From positions 124,001 through 188,000 of the forward strand of contig CACMBV010000001.1 of assembly GCA_902612125.1 (NCBI GenBank): a stretch of DNA of 64,000 bases, in the 5' to 3' direction. This document shows positions 9,683-20,930 of this stretch, one piece after another (positions within the stretch are counted from its first letter, which is position 1; the number at the start of each line of letters is the position of its first letter). The stretch is from an uncultured Verrucomicrobiota bacterium. GTDB taxonomy: Bacteria; Verrucomicrobiota; Verrucomicrobiia; Opitutales; Seribacteraceae. Below the pieces are notes generated by a model that ran no database searches, was not told the DNA's origin, and saw only the letters and a list, made by a program, of their open reading frames with translations. The position numbers were made by a program, and so were the translations under genes.

Positions 9683-11406
9683 AGATACTCCTGAAACCAC
9701 ATATCAATATCCTCAATTATCGGTAGAAACCACGGGTGCCGATTCCAGCATCCGTGCTTACCATCTTTGTAATGAGTCAGCAATTGAGTAGGCACGCCCA
9801 GCTTATTTAGTTTATTGATCGAAGGTTGCACCTTGGACGGATCCTCTTTGCCTCCGAATTGAAAAAGGATTGGGGGCGTTTGTTTATTAATATGAAGGTG
9901 GGCATCCGCTAGTTTGTAAAGCTCAGGCTCTTCCTTGACCGTCCCACCAAACAGGAAGATTGCATTGGCTACGGGATTTTTCGCAGTTAGCGACCGTTCC
10001 GCCACACTGCCGGTTGAGATTTCCATCGGCCCGGACATGACCACCGCGGCCTGAACGGCAGATGAATATTTGGCATTCCCGCCATCACCATGCAAAGATT
10101 TAACCTCAGCAGTGGTGGCTAGTAATCCAGCGAGGTGAGCACCTGCCGAGCCACCCACCACCCCGATTCGACCTGGATCCATTTTATACTTATTTGCATG
10201 AGCTCTGAGATATCGGACCGCAGCATGACAGTCCCGAATATTCGCCGGGAAAGGAGCCTCTTCAGCCAACCGGTAATCAATCGCCATGGAAACATATCCA
10301 CGCTTCGCCATTTCCACTCCCATTGCCCGGAATTTCATCTTGTCCCCCTTGATCCAACCTCCTCCATGAATAATCAAAGCGGCAGGAAATGGCCCCTTGC
10401 CCTTGGGAATAAAAATATCTGCCAGCATCTTTCTAGGACCATATTCTGCATAGGTGAGATCGAGCAATTGAGTCACATTAGCGGGCACTTGAACGCTAGG
10501 CTTATCTGACATGGAATCGGGCCATTCAGCAGGTGGTTGAGTGGGCACCCCTGACACTTTCATGCGTTGGACATGGACCCCGCCAAAGCCAGTCAAATAG
10601 AGATCACGTAATTGGATGCCGCCAAAGGCACAATTCACCGCCCGCTCGGGACAAACAATTTTGTCGATCAGCTTGCCCTTAGAGTCCCAAATCCAAATAT
10701 CCTTGGGTCCCGCGCAATAAACATTGCCGGCCCGATCCACACACATTCCATCGGCTCCCTTGAGGTTAAGCTGACCATCGTCCATTTTTGCAAAAAGCTT
10801 CTTTGCGTTCAAAGCTCCATTCTTGCCAACCTTGAAAGAAAGAATCTTCTTCGGAACATATTCGGACACATAAAGAGTTTTCTCATCGGGGCTCAGAATC
10901 AACCCATTGGGAGTCTGTATATTGGAAGCAACGGTTTGGGCTTTGCCCTGCGGGGAAACATAAACGACTTCACCCGCCCCGGTTAGGGTAAAATAGACCC
11001 CGCCCGAGCGATCGACTACCAAGTCATTGGGTTTCCGATGTTTATCCTTGGCCAAATCTTCCTGATAAACCAAAGACCATTTATTGTTTTGATCCAAGCA
11101 TCTGATTGCACTTTCCCCATGATCAGCAAAGTAGGTCTTCCCATGATTGAAGAAGCTCGCGCTGAACCGCTTTTCATTGGCGAGCAAATTCCATTTATTT
11201 TGTTTAATAATGAAGCGCTTCACCACCTGTGCTTTTGGATCCGGAACCGTAAGGTACCATCCCTGCCAAGAAGGTCCGTCTGCCAATCCGAAGTCACCGG
11301 AAACCAATGCAAGAGAAACAGATCGATCGACCGGGCCACCCCCAAATAAGCAAATGGCGAATAAAAGAGTAAACAGAATGGAATAAAAAGGCTTCAATAA
11401 AGTCAT
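9679..11406 (-). CDS. Fusion protein: N-terminal SMP-30/gluconolactonase-like beta-propeller plus C-terminal alpha/beta-hydrolase esterase
   Basis: N-terminal half '[16 protein letters not shown]...[19 protein letters not shown]...[19 protein letters not shown]'; C-terminal half '[14 protein letters not shown]...[21 protein letters not shown]...DGKHGCW'. Confidence 0.87.
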   Translation of the reverse strand: MTLLKPFYSILFTLLFAICLFGGGPVDRSVSLALVSGDFGLADGPSWQGWYLTVPDPKAQVVKRFIIKQNKWNLLANEKRFSASFFNHGKTYFADHGESAIRCLDQNNKWSLVYQEDLAKDKHRKPNDLVVDRSGGVYFTLTGAGEVVYVSPQGKAQTVASNIQTPNGLILSPDEKTLYVSEYVPKKILSFKVGKNGALNAKKLFAKMDDGQLNLKGADGMCVDRAGNVYCAGPKDIWIWDSKGKLIDKIVCPERAVNCAFGGIQLRDLYLTGFGGVHVQRMKVSGVPTQPPAEWPDSMSDKPSVQVPANVTQLLDLTYAEYGPRKMLADIFIPKGKGPFPAALIIHGGGWIKGDKMKFRAMGVEMAKRGYVSMAIDYRLAEEAPFPANIRDCHAAVRYLRAHANKYKMDPGRIGVVGGSAGAHLAGLLATTAEVKSLHGDGGNAKYSSAVQAAVVMSGPMEISTGSVAERSLTAKNPVANAIFLFGGTVKEEPELYKLADAHLHINKQTPPILFQFGGKEDPSKVQPSINKLNKLGVPTQLLTHYKDGKHGCWNRHPWFLPIIEDIDMWFQEYL

Positions 11407-13022
11407 TTTTTCAATTTAGGTTTTTGGGATTTAACCGGGCGTTTAAACCCGTCGGTCATGGGGGATGTTTCAAAGAATTTCCCATTATCGACCAACCGGG
11501 GATCGTTATTATCACGCAGATACTTCATTAAACGGGCCCGAAGTTTTTTCACCGTTCCTGAATAGTCCGGGTCCTGAGCGAGGTTTTTCATTTGATCCGG
11601 GTCCTTGTTCATATCGTATAATTCTTCTCGGGGCCGCTTTCCGTATGCATGATCAAAAATTGGTTTTACTTTTGGATCTTTTCGATTGCTGACGATCCAT
11701 GCCTTGGTCGGCCCGGCATCTTCATCCGCCAGAGTTACGAAGGTTTGATTTTCCAGCAGGGAATAACCTGGTTCTTTGGGAGTATCGAGAAGAAACGGAT
11801 CTCCAAGGGGCCAACGGTCCGGACGAAAATTAATAACAAATTCAAAATCCTTGGTTCGAATCGCTCTTTGAGGATAAGGGAGGTATCCCGGGCGGGATGA
11901 AAAAACATGACGTTCCCGACCGGTGATTACCGCATCACGACTTGGATCCACTTGGCCATCCTTTTTCGACTTCAGTATTTTCCACAAACTTTTGGCCGAC
12001 ATCGCCTCAGGAACTTTTACCTTTCCGGCCTCGAGGAAAGTCGGAGCCAAGTCGGGAAGGCAGACGAAATCATCCACCACCCGGCCACCTCTCACACCCG
12101 GCCCGGCAATGGCCAGGCACACGCGGGTACCAAAATCATACAAATTACACTTACCATGTGGAAAACCGGGAGGCCCATGATCTCCACTGACCACGATCAG
12201 CGTGCTTTCATTCTCTGCCCGCTTCTTTAATTCATCGAGCAAAATTCCAAGTCCTGCATCAAATGCAGCAATTTCACCAAGATAATCAGCTAAATCCTCA
12301 CGCACCGCATGCACATCCGGTAAAAAGGCAGGCATCTTCCCCTTAAGTTTATCAGGATCAATTCCCCACAACTCCTTACCCGAGCCCTTAATCCATTTAC
12401 GATGAACATTGGTAGGACCAAACCAATAAGCAAAAGGCTGATCTTTCTTTATTACCTTTAAAAAAGAGTTAAAATTACTCCGTACTTCTCGGTACAATTC
12501 CTCCTTTGCATCTTTTACAGCAACTCCTTTGGAAGCACAATTATACACATATTGTGAAAATCCATTAAATTTTGCACCTGACTTTACGAACGCATTTGCA
12601 GTCCCTCCAATGCCTGCATCCCGCGGGTTTCCCGGTGACCATACCTTGTAGGTGTAGCCAATGTGGTAACCCGAATCTTTGAGCAACAAAGGCCAGGTGG
12701 AAATTTCCTCATCCCAAACCGCACCCTGGAGAATAGCACCTCGTCCGGTCTCCCAAAAGTTACGCCCGGAAAGAATGGAGCTTCGACAGGGTGTACAGGA
12801 GGGTGCATTGACAAAAGCATTTTTAAAGAGCACACCGCTCTTTGCCAACTTGTCAAAATTGGGGGTTTTCGCGAGGTCATTGATTCCCCCCTTTCCAAGC
12901 ACATGAGCGTAAATTCCGGCCTGCTGGCCCCAGTCATCGGCAAAAACAAAAAGAATGTTTGGTCTCTTTGCAGCAAAACATGAGGTAAAACAGGCGAAAG
13001 AAAAAACGAGGGGTCTTATCAT
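11403..13022 (-). CDS. Sulfatase (heparan N-sulfatase/choline-sulfatase-like)
   Basis: '[17 protein letters not shown]', C-T-P-C-R motif ([19 protein letters not shown]), '[15 protein letters not shown]'; overlaps the upstream-numbered ORF by 4 bp (11403-11406). Confidence 0.92.
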   Translation of the reverse strand: MIRPLVFSFACFTSCFAAKRPNILFVFADDWGQQAGIYAHVLGKGGINDLAKTPNFDKLAKSGVLFKNAFVNAPSCTPCRSSILSGRNFWETGRGAILQGAVWDEEISTWPLLLKDSGYHIGYTYKVWSPGNPRDAGIGGTANAFVKSGAKFNGFSQYVYNCASKGVAVKDAKEELYREVRSNFNSFLKVIKKDQPFAYWFGPTNVHRKWIKGSGKELWGIDPDKLKGKMPAFLPDVHAVREDLADYLGEIAAFDAGLGILLDELKKRAENESTLIVVSGDHGPPGFPHGKCNLYDFGTRVCLAIAGPGVRGGRVVDDFVCLPDLAPTFLEAGKVKVPEAMSAKSLWKILKSKKDGQVDPSRDAVITGRERHVFSSRPGYLPYPQRAIRTKDFEFVINFRPDRWPLGDPFLLDTPKEPGYSLLENQTFVTLADEDAGPTKAWIVSNRKDPKVKPIFDHAYGKRPREELYDMNKDPDQMKNLAQDPDYSGTVKKLRARLMKYLRDNNDPRLVDNGKFFETSPMTDGFKRPVKSQKPKLKK

Positions 13023-13097
13023 CAGACAATCTTCTAATCCTCAAACAAATTGGTCAAGGTATCCCTTAACCCTTCGATTAAATATAAAAGAAAGAAA

Positions 13098-14585
13098 TTA
13101 GTCAGAATGTTGTACCGTAACCTTCAAATTATTGATTAGCTCCATTACCGGGATCACCGAATCCATGGTTTCCTCATGCATAGAGTCTACCGTAAAGGTA
13201 ATCCGATCAGCAGGACATCTTACCAGGCCAAGGGCAGCGTCAAGGTTCACCCATTGATCATCCAGATAAAACTGGGTCCACATGTGGTAGACCAACACAT
13301 CCTTTTTACCCTCAAATTCATCAGCATAAACCAAGCCGGTTGCCACCCGGGTGGGAATCCCCAGGACACGCCCAAGGGCAGCTAGTAACATGGAATGCTC
13401 AGTGCAATCACCCTCTTTATTTCGTGCAACTTCACTGGCCGTGGCAAAACCAACCCCATAATTCTTCCCAGACACATAGCGGTTCACGAATTGGGTTAGT
13501 TTCTTGGCAATCTCCCTTTGCGTTCTAGCTTTCCCTTTTCCCTTTTTGGCAAGTTTTTGAATCAAAAAATCATCAATATCTAAGTAAACACTTGGTGAAA
13601 GAAAAGGCTTCAGATCAATTTGCTCTTCAACTTTTTTCTTGTTTGAAGACTGATCCACAATTACCCGAACTGATTTATCATCCATCTTCTCCACCTTCTG
13701 ACCAGTTCCTTCAAATAAAGTGGCTGACCATTTTCCCTTCACGGTTTCCATGATGAAAATATTTTTCTCTCCTTTCGAAACGGGTGCATTCAGAGTTAGG
13801 ACTGAGCTCAACAATAATTCATGGACCTCAGCATCCATCTTCTTGGCTTTCTTTTTGGGTACCTGAATTATGGAAATATTCATTCCCCCCATATTCATGT
13901 CTGTTCTTACAGCCACGCACTCCTTATCGAACCAAGATTTCGTCTTCAATGACCCAAATGTGCTTAGCAACTCCATGTCCACTTCGTAGGCCTGAATCTT
14001 TTCTTCCCTTATTTGAATGAGTTTTTCTCCCGAGCAAATTATATTTGCTTTTACCGGTGCCTTCATCCCCAAGTCCGGAGAGTAGACTTTGAGTTGATAG
14101 GTTTTACCGGCTTCCTGAAATCCATTTTCAAGAACCTGTTTGCGCAGACCCCAACTTACGGCTCCTTCAGGGTCAAAAGGATACCTGGTTTCCTTGCCCG
14201 TAATGAATTGCTTTTCATAAACAACCAATTCCTTCCCTTCCACCCTGCCTTTTTTAAGCATGGGGATTCCTGCCATCTTGGTCTCACTGTTAAAATCGAT
14301 TAGCTCTCCACTTAGCTTCTCCTTGGTTTCCTGCTCAACCGTGATTTCAACGGTCTGACCGGCCCGTTTAATCAGCATCAGAAATTCATTTCGGCTTTTG
14401 ATAACATCTCCCTCTTTCTGCATGATGTCCGAAACATAACCAACTTTCGTATTTCCGAGGTAGACTTCATACCATCGATCAACCGGTGTAAACTCGGCGT
14501 TTTGACCAAACACATTTATTCCGGAGGATAAAATAACGACCCAAGCAATGGTGTTTAAGGCAAGTTTCTCTAATAAATAAAACAT
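13098..14585 (-). CDS. Secreted transglutaminase-like domain protein
   Basis: 'NKEGDCTEHSMLLAALGRVLGIPTRVATGLVY...VYHMWTQFYLDDQWVNLDAAL' carries the Cys/His/Asp triad context of transglutaminase-like proteins. Confidence 0.82.
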   Translation of the reverse strand: MFYLLEKLALNTIAWVVILSSGINVFGQNAEFTPVDRWYEVYLGNTKVGYVSDIMQKEGDVIKSRNEFLMLIKRAGQTVEITVEQETKEKLSGELIDFNSETKMAGIPMLKKGRVEGKELVVYEKQFITGKETRYPFDPEGAVSWGLRKQVLENGFQEAGKTYQLKVYSPDLGMKAPVKANIICSGEKLIQIREEKIQAYEVDMELLSTFGSLKTKSWFDKECVAVRTDMNMGGMNISIIQVPKKKAKKMDAEVHELLLSSVLTLNAPVSKGEKNIFIMETVKGKWSATLFEGTGQKVEKMDDKSVRVIVDQSSNKKKVEEQIDLKPFLSPSVYLDIDDFLIQKLAKKGKGKARTQREIAKKLTQFVNRYVSGKNYGVGFATASEVARNKEGDCTEHSMLLAALGRVLGIPTRVATGLVYADEFEGKKDVLVYHMWTQFYLDDQWVNLDAALGLVRCPADRITFTVDSMHEETMDSVIPVMELINNLKVTVQHSD

Positions 14586-14710
14586 TCTTAAATTTTCATA
14601 CGAAATACATATTTTTAAACTTTTGATTCCTTACCAGCTAAGGAAGGAATTCAAAAAGACTTAATTTAATTTTATGACATTTCCAAAAGAACAAAGGAAA
14701 TGAAATAAAC

Positions 14711-16015
14711 TCAGATAAAATCGTTGACCAGATTTTCCAGCATTTCCTGACGACCACTCGCTAGTGTTGGCTCGCCATTACTCAATGCATACTGTTCCAA
14801 TTCCGCAAAACTTGTGGTACCCCCTTCAATCTTCGCTCCGATATCAATGTCGTAACTGGAATAACGATCCTGCACAAACTGGGCTAATCGTCCATCTTCA
14901 CGAATGGCATGGGCTACTTTCAAACCACGGGCAAAGGCGTCCATTCCGCCAATGTGTGCGTGCATCAAATCGATGGGTTCATGAGACTCGCGTCGGCGCT
15001 TGGCATCAAAATTCAAGCCCCCTGTTCTGAAACCGCCAATTCCTAAAAGTACCAGCATGATCTCCGTGGTCATGTAAATATCGGTAGGGAACTGATCGGT
15101 GTCCCAACCAATCAGGGTGTCACCCGTATTGGCATCCACACTACCAAGGGCATCCGCATTCGCGGCTACAGTCAGGTCGTGTTGTACGGTATGTCCGGCG
15201 AGTGTGGCATGGTTCGTCTCAATATTAAGTTTGAAATGATCGAGCAAGTTATACTCGCGTAGGAAATTCAGACAGGCTGCCGAGTCACTGTCGTATTGGT
15301 GGGTGGATGGCTCACGAGGCTTTGGTTCAATATAAAATGGACCGTCAAATCCAATATTCTTTGCATGATCCACCGCCATATGAAGGAAAGCTCCAAGGTG
15401 ATCAAGCTCTCGTTTCATGTTGGTATTAATCAGGGATCCATATCCTTCGCGACCACCCCAGAAAGTATATCCCAGACCGTCGAGTTCCTTGGTTACCTCC
15501 ATTGCTTTCTTAACTTGTGCCGCCGCATAGGCATATACCCGTGCATCCGGTGAAGTTGCGGCCCCGTGTGCATATCGCGGATGGGCAAACAAACAGGCGG
15601 TTCCCCAAAGAAGTTTCTTGCCGGACTCCGCCTGCTTCTCTTTCAGCTTCGCCACGACCTGATCTAGGGCATCATTGGATGCTGAAAGATCATTTAACTC
15701 CGGGGCAATATCTCGGTCGTGAAAACAATAGTAATCAATACCAATTTTATCCAGGAATTCGAAAAATACATCCACCCGGGCAAGGGCGTTCTCCACTGAA
15801 TTACTCTTGTTATCCCATGGCATCTGGGCAGTACCTGCACCAAATGGATCGGCCAATTCGTTCCGCATTACATGCCAGTAAGCGGCCCCAAATCGAAGGT
15901 GGTCCTTCATCGCTTTTCCACCGACTTCTTCAGTCGCGTTGTAGTGCTTGAAGGATAAAGCATTTTTAGAGTCAGGTCCTTCGTATTGAATCTTTTCGCA
16001 ATCGAAATATTGCAT
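14711..16015 (-). CDS. xylA: Xylose isomerase
   Basis: '[23 protein letters not shown]', '[13 protein letters not shown]', '[28 protein letters not shown]', '[21 protein letters not shown]', '[14 protein letters not shown]'. Confidence 0.95.
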   Translation of the reverse strand: MQYFDCEKIQYEGPDSKNALSFKHYNATEEVGGKAMKDHLRFGAAYWHVMRNELADPFGAGTAQMPWDNKSNSVENALARVDVFFEFLDKIGIDYYCFHDRDIAPELNDLSASNDALDQVVAKLKEKQAESGKKLLWGTACLFAHPRYAHGAATSPDARVYAYAAAQVKKAMEVTKELDGLGYTFWGGREGYGSLINTNMKRELDHLGAFLHMAVDHAKNIGFDGPFYIEPKPREPSTHQYDSDSAACLNFLREYNLLDHFKLNIETNHATLAGHTVQHDLTVAANADALGSVDANTGDTLIGWDTDQFPTDIYMTTEIMLVLLGIGGFRTGGLNFDAKRRRESHEPIDLMHAHIGGMDAFARGLKVAHAIREDGRLAQFVQDRYSSYDIDIGAKIEGGTTSFAELEQYALSNGEPTLASGRQEMLENLVNDFI

Positions 16016-16506
16016 AATTTTGTAGAGGCTGAAGAGTTATTTAGGTAAAAGGTATTTTTAGACGGATCGATTTATTTTTAAAATCGCATAGTGCGTCACA
16101 ACTTTGTTCATTTCAGTCTCATCCTTTAAGAATGTCAAGTTGCCAAAGAATTTAATCTAACTCAAGTTTTTGAATTTTATGCATTTGGATTCTTTTGGTT
16201 AGCTTGATCTTACTCTCCATTCTTTTCAATCTCTTCTGATGACTAGACACCTTACCTTGATTTTCTGAAGTTTCCCTTTTCGCACAAAATCCACCTTAGA
16301 ATGTCTTTCCAGATGCCGAACCACCCTTCTATCGGATACGCCATCAAGCATCAAAGAACCCCAAAGGTCTTCAATTTCCGGTAAAGTTAAAAATTTGGAT
16401 ACTTGGAGGATGTAAAAATTCTCCAGGTTGTGGTCGTCCACCAGCATAAGTGGGGTGAAGGGTCGTGTAAGTCAGGTCTTACCGGAGCTTGGGACTAAAT
16501 TGGTAG

Positions 16507-16665
16507 GCACAGGCTAAGAAGCAGGGCTGTGCCCTTCTTTCTCCATCTTATGAACAGCTGAAGAAAGAATATTGTCATTTGTGTTATGATCCCCGCAACG
16601 ATTCCGACAAGGCTTGTCTTAGGGCGCTTGAGGAACTTGGTAAAGATCGACCGTCTTGGAATTAA
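16507..16665 (+). pseudogene. Short coding-like remnant (no start codon)
   Basis: Open stretch after a TAG: AQAKKQGCALLSPSYEQLKKEYCHLCYDPRNDSDKACLRALEELGKDRPSWN*. Protein-like composition, but no ATG and no same-frame upstream extension. Confidence 0.3.
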
Positions 16666-16895
16666 GTTGTAGTGCCCTTGGCTCTCTGGGGACACAGGGG
16701 TGACGGCCATTCGGACACTCGCTCTTTCAAGGCCTTCAATACAGTAACCCCACTGTTTTCATTAGTTAAAATAGCCTTTTACATTGAGGAAGATCAGATA
16801 TGTGCAACCTACGAGGTGGCATCCGAAAACACTGTTGGTCTAGAATCTAATTCCACCCGATTTCTAATTGGTTCTCGGTCAGAAAGAAGGAGGGA

Positions 16896-19634
16896 TCAGT
16901 TACTCAAAAAGGTCTCGTCAAGGACGATGAGTTTGATTAAGTCTTTCATCCCTTCTTCGGAGCCATAAACTTGGTTAATAATGTTATCCACCGCAGGCCG
17001 GTCTCCACTGTTTAATTTTCGGCCAATCGCATAAGTCATCATCTTTTTAGTCAGGCAACGCAGAAAGGTTTCTTCCTGATCAATTACAAGCTCCCTAAAC
17101 TCTTCAGGTGTGGAAAAAGTCTCTCCGTTGGGAAGTTGACCAGATGGATCCACATCAAGTTTGCGGTCATACTTTACTCGCCATGCCCCAATCGCATCGT
17201 AGTTCTCCAGGGCAAATCCGGCGGGATCAATCTTCTTATGACACTGGGCACAGGAAGCATCTTCTCGGTGTTTAATTAGCTTTTCTTTTAAAGTGGTGGC
17301 CCCAGTTACATCCGGCTCGATTTCCGGCACATCATCCGGTGGTGGTGGGGGAGTATAATCAAGAAGTTTGTTCATCACATAAATTCCACGTACCACCGGT
17401 GAGGTGTCCACTCCGTTGGCAGATGCAGTCAAAAAGCTACCATGACCAAGAATTCCGCCGCGTTCGGCCCCAGCCAAGCTGACTTTTCGAAATTCATTTC
17501 CCTCCAGCCCAGATATACCATAATGAGCAGCTAGTTCCCGGTTTATGTAACTGTAATCCGCAGTAAGCAATTCCAGGGGACGAAGATTATTCTTGAGTAC
17601 ATTCTCAAAAAGAAGTTCCGTTTCTTTCCTCATTGCACTCTCCAAATTATCCCGATAAAAACTTACGAATTCTCTGGAAGGTGGCATTTTTCCGATGTTG
17701 TCCAGTTCAAGCCAAACACGCAGAAAGTTACCTACGAAGCGTTTTCCCTTGGGGTCAGCAAGCATGCGGTCTACTTGTGTAGTTAAAATATCCGGATTCT
17801 TCAGCTTTTCTTGCTCCGCGAGTTTAAATAGTTCAGCATCCGGCATGGAAGACCAAAGAAAGTAGGAAAGTCTCGAAGCCAGTGCATAATCATTTAATTC
17901 TCCCTCGCCTTCATTCAGGTAAAGAAAACCAGGCGCGGAGAGGATGGTTTGAAATCCTAGTTGCAGCGACTCCAGGGAAGACAAGCCCTCCCTCAGTTTC
18001 GCTTTAATCATCCCCAAGATAGGACTTAATTCACCCTCAAGTGGAGGACGACGAAAAGCAAACTTGGCAAATTGGGTCAGCCGCTCTTCAATAATTTCAG
18101 CACTTAAATCCTGCGGTGTAAGCTCATCGTAGAGAGCCTCATGACCTAGAGGTGGCCACTCATCAATGTGAGGACCATCCACTTGTATTTCCCATACCCG
18201 AAGAACCGGTCCTTTGTAGGCTCTGAGGGTACCATGCCAGCGTTCATAACCTTTCTCCTTCGCGGATTTCATCTGGAGAAAAGGTTGAAATTCGGGAAAT
18301 GTATCGGCTTTATTCAGCAACAACCGAACCAATCGCTTAGCCGCTGCCGTTCCGTTACGGAATCGAACCTCAGGCTCAAATCCCTTTTCCATATACCCAG
18401 TCCATTCAAACCATTCCGGCTCGGCCTCTTTCAATTCAAACGAAGTCAATGAAACTGATTTTGTAACATTTCCGCTTGTCCCGGCGGTGCTTCCTTTTCG
18501 ATCCACAGAAGCAAGCTCCATCACCAGTGGATCCCCATTCCGAAAATCACCCAGAATTTTTCCGTAGGGATGTAATCGGTTAACTGCCGCCGCCTTCACC
18601 CTTATGGTATAATTTCCACTGTGGGGAACCCCGCCGGCTTTATTCAAGGGTAAAAAGCCCAAGTGCCCGCCTCGATAAAAGCGACCATAAAGATCGGTGT
18701 AGGGAGTTTCAGGTTCGAAGCGGTAACGGTCTACTTTAAAAAGTTTGGGCAAACCATTGGATTTCTTTCCCCTAAAGTAAAAGGGTGATTTTTGTATATA
18801 GCTTTTGCTAACTGGTCGGTTTTCAAACTTCGTGGCCCGGGTAATTGCTCCTTCTGCGGCCGGAAAATATTTTTCCAGTAACAACCCGGAAGTTACCAAC
18901 TCAGCCCCGTCATTATCAAATCCATCCACATGTACATCCGCTGGAAAATCAGCAGATGGGTTCCACGACTCCGTATTTAGTCCGAGCAGGTCACTGATTG
19001 TATTGGAGTATTCAAACTTATTGAGACGACGCAAAACGGTGTGATTACTAATCCCGGAAAACTTCTCCCGAGCCTCAGCTATCTCATTGGTAATTAAATC
19101 AATTATCGCAAGTCTCTCAACTTCACTGGGCTGAGAGACATGCTCGGGTGGCATTTCTCCCAAATTCAGCTGATCTACAATTTCCTGCCAAAGTTCTTGT
19201 TCGCGGAAATCCTGAATCGATGAGGATAACAGGTCGAAACGACGATCCGCTTTCTGTTTTTCTTCACCGTGGCACTGGTAGCAATACTTACTGACAAATT
19301 CTCTGGGATTGGTATTCGTGACTAATGGATACTTTTCCTGTTCCTTTAAGGCATTCTGTACATAAGCTTGATCTGATCCCGAAAGAATGGATAGCGGAAA
19401 GAGGAATTGCTTGGAGTCACTTCTTTCAATGATAATCTTTTCCCCTGATCGGCTAATTAAATGTGCCTGTATTTCTACTCCTTCGCTTGAGGTCCAAGTA
19501 CGGAGTGGAAATTCAGCGGAAAAACATTGGAGTCCGAAAACCAATAAGAGAAAAGCCGAAGGCAGAAGATTACTCGAATAACTGCAAGCTATGAACCCAT
19601 AACGGGACCGATCAAAGAATGCCAATCTCAACAT
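16896..19634 (-). CDS. DUF1592/DUF1587/DUF1588/DUF1585/DUF1595 multidomain protein with c-type haem motifs
   Basis: CYQCHG and CAQCHK; 'VLRRLNKFEYSNTISDLLGL'; 'YALASRLSYFLWSSMPDAELF'; 'LDYTPPPPPDDVPEIEPDV'. Confidence 0.88.
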   Translation of the reverse strand: MLRLAFFDRSRYGFIACSYSSNLLPSAFLLLVFGLQCFSAEFPLRTWTSSEGVEIQAHLISRSGEKIIIERSDSKQFLFPLSILSGSDQAYVQNALKEQEKYPLVTNTNPREFVSKYCYQCHGEEKQKADRRFDLLSSSIQDFREQELWQEIVDQLNLGEMPPEHVSQPSEVERLAIIDLITNEIAEAREKFSGISNHTVLRRLNKFEYSNTISDLLGLNTESWNPSADFPADVHVDGFDNDGAELVTSGLLLEKYFPAAEGAITRATKFENRPVSKSYIQKSPFYFRGKKSNGLPKLFKVDRYRFEPETPYTDLYGRFYRGGHLGFLPLNKAGGVPHSGNYTIRVKAAAVNRLHPYGKILGDFRNGDPLVMELASVDRKGSTAGTSGNVTKSVSLTSFELKEAEPEWFEWTGYMEKGFEPEVRFRNGTAAAKRLVRLLLNKADTFPEFQPFLQMKSAKEKGYERWHGTLRAYKGPVLRVWEIQVDGPHIDEWPPLGHEALYDELTPQDLSAEIIEERLTQFAKFAFRRPPLEGELSPILGMIKAKLREGLSSLESLQLGFQTILSAPGFLYLNEGEGELNDYALASRLSYFLWSSMPDAELFKLAEQEKLKNPDILTTQVDRMLADPKGKRFVGNFLRVWLELDNIGKMPPSREFVSFYRDNLESAMRKETELLFENVLKNNLRPLELLTADYSYINRELAAHYGISGLEGNEFRKVSLAGAERGGILGHGSFLTASANGVDTSPVVRGIYVMNKLLDYTPPPPPDDVPEIEPDVTGATTLKEKLIKHREDASCAQCHKKIDPAGFALENYDAIGAWRVKYDRKLDVDPSGQLPNGETFSTPEEFRELVIDQEETFLRCLTKKMMTYAIGRKLNSGDRPAVDNIINQVYGSEEGMKDLIKLIVLDETFLSN

Positions 19635-19637
19635 TAC

Positions 19638-20903
19638 TTAGGAAAAATTCAGCCCTGAAAAAGTACCGGTGCTCTTCCCAAAATTATCCCGTTCCACTCC
19701 AAACCATTGTAGTGCGGACAGCCAAAGGTTACTCAAAGGTATCCGTTTATGATGCTCTTCCGGAGAAATAATATGCCCCTTGTGATTCAATCCACCCCCT
19801 GCCATTAGCACGGGTAAATTCTTATTGCTGTGCCTGGATCCGTCACTCATTCCGCTACCCACGATCACCAGGGTATCATCAAAAATCTTGGCTTCCTGCA
19901 ACTTGGTAAACAACCGATTTACCTGGCTAAAAATATAATCCTCCGCAACCTGTAACTCCGCCAGTTTGTCCACTCCCTTACTGTGATGCGAAAGCCCATG
20001 ATAGCCGTAGGAGACTCCATCCAAATCGGTGGTGGTGAATCCAATTGGAATCTCAAAGGTGGCAACCCGGGTGGAATCCGTCTGCAAAGCAAGGGTGAGT
20101 AAATCAAAGAATAAAGGCATCTCCTCTATATCCATCCGTTCTTCATCGGTGATTGGACTTATTCCGGGCTCAGGCTTTGGCCGGTCAAGCCATTCCTTGG
20201 ACATTTGCAATCTGAGTTCGACCTCGCGTACCGAAGTCAGGTACTGATCCAGTTTATCACGATCAAAACCGTTGATTTTTCCCTGCAAGGATTTGGCGGA
20301 ACCCATGAGAGCGTCCAGTATGCTTCCCCGATGGGTCAGTCGTTTACGCTCAAGGTTTCTTTCAGACTGCGAGGACTGGGTAAATAAGGCATTAAACAAA
20401 CGAGCCGGGCTGTTAACCGGTGGAATTCGTACGCCGGTACGGGTCCAGCACATATCCGTACCCTCCCCAATTCCGGCAGTGATGGATGGAAAGCGGGCGG
20501 CGGTGCCGACATGTTCCGCAGCAATCTGATCGAGGGAAACATTTTTCTCCGGGAAACCCTTGGATTCTTGTTTTTTTACCCCGGTAAGAAAAGAATTTAC
20601 TCCGCCATGTCCCCCACCCACATCATGATCAAGGTGAGAAAAAACCGTGAAATTTTTCCTATGCCCTTCAATATTTTTCAGGGTTGGACTACTTACATAA
20701 TCCGTTCCCTCCTCCTTCGGGAAAAACGCACCTGGATAAAAGCCCAAGTGATTCCCAACCGCAAGAATTCGCTTGTTTCGAACTGTTTCAATTGCCCCGT
20801 AAGCCGTGGTGGATGTGCTTTCAAAGAACGGTATAGCTAATGCCAACCCTGCACCCCTTAAAAAGTTTCTTCGATCAATCATGCTCCGGCGTGTTAAATT
20901 CAT
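19638..20903 (-). CDS. DUF1552 family protein
   Basis: 'DRRNFLRGAGLALAIPFF', 'VFSHLDHDVGGGHGGVNSFLTG', 'ALQTDSTRVATFEI', 'YHGLSHH', 'VLMAGGGLNHKGHI'. Confidence 0.87.
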   Translation of the reverse strand: MNLTRRSMIDRRNFLRGAGLALAIPFFESTSTTAYGAIETVRNKRILAVGNHLGFYPGAFFPKEEGTDYVSSPTLKNIEGHRKNFTVFSHLDHDVGGGHGGVNSFLTGVKKQESKGFPEKNVSLDQIAAEHVGTAARFPSITAGIGEGTDMCWTRTGVRIPPVNSPARLFNALFTQSSQSERNLERKRLTHRGSILDALMGSAKSLQGKINGFDRDKLDQYLTSVREVELRLQMSKEWLDRPKPEPGISPITDEERMDIEEMPLFFDLLTLALQTDSTRVATFEIPIGFTTTDLDGVSYGYHGLSHHSKGVDKLAELQVAEDYIFSQVNRLFTKLQEAKIFDDTLVIVGSGMSDGSRHSNKNLPVLMAGGGLNHKGHIISPEEHHKRIPLSNLWLSALQWFGVERDNFGKSTGTFSGLNFS

Positions 20904-20930
20904 ACTAATTAATAGTAGACATTTACTTAT

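Noticed and set aside
15517-15951. 144-aa + strand ORF
   Set aside because: Antisense to xylose isomerase.
16226-16447. 73-aa - strand ORF
   Set aside because: No motif, isolated, in a spacer with decayed fragments; not enough support to call a gene.
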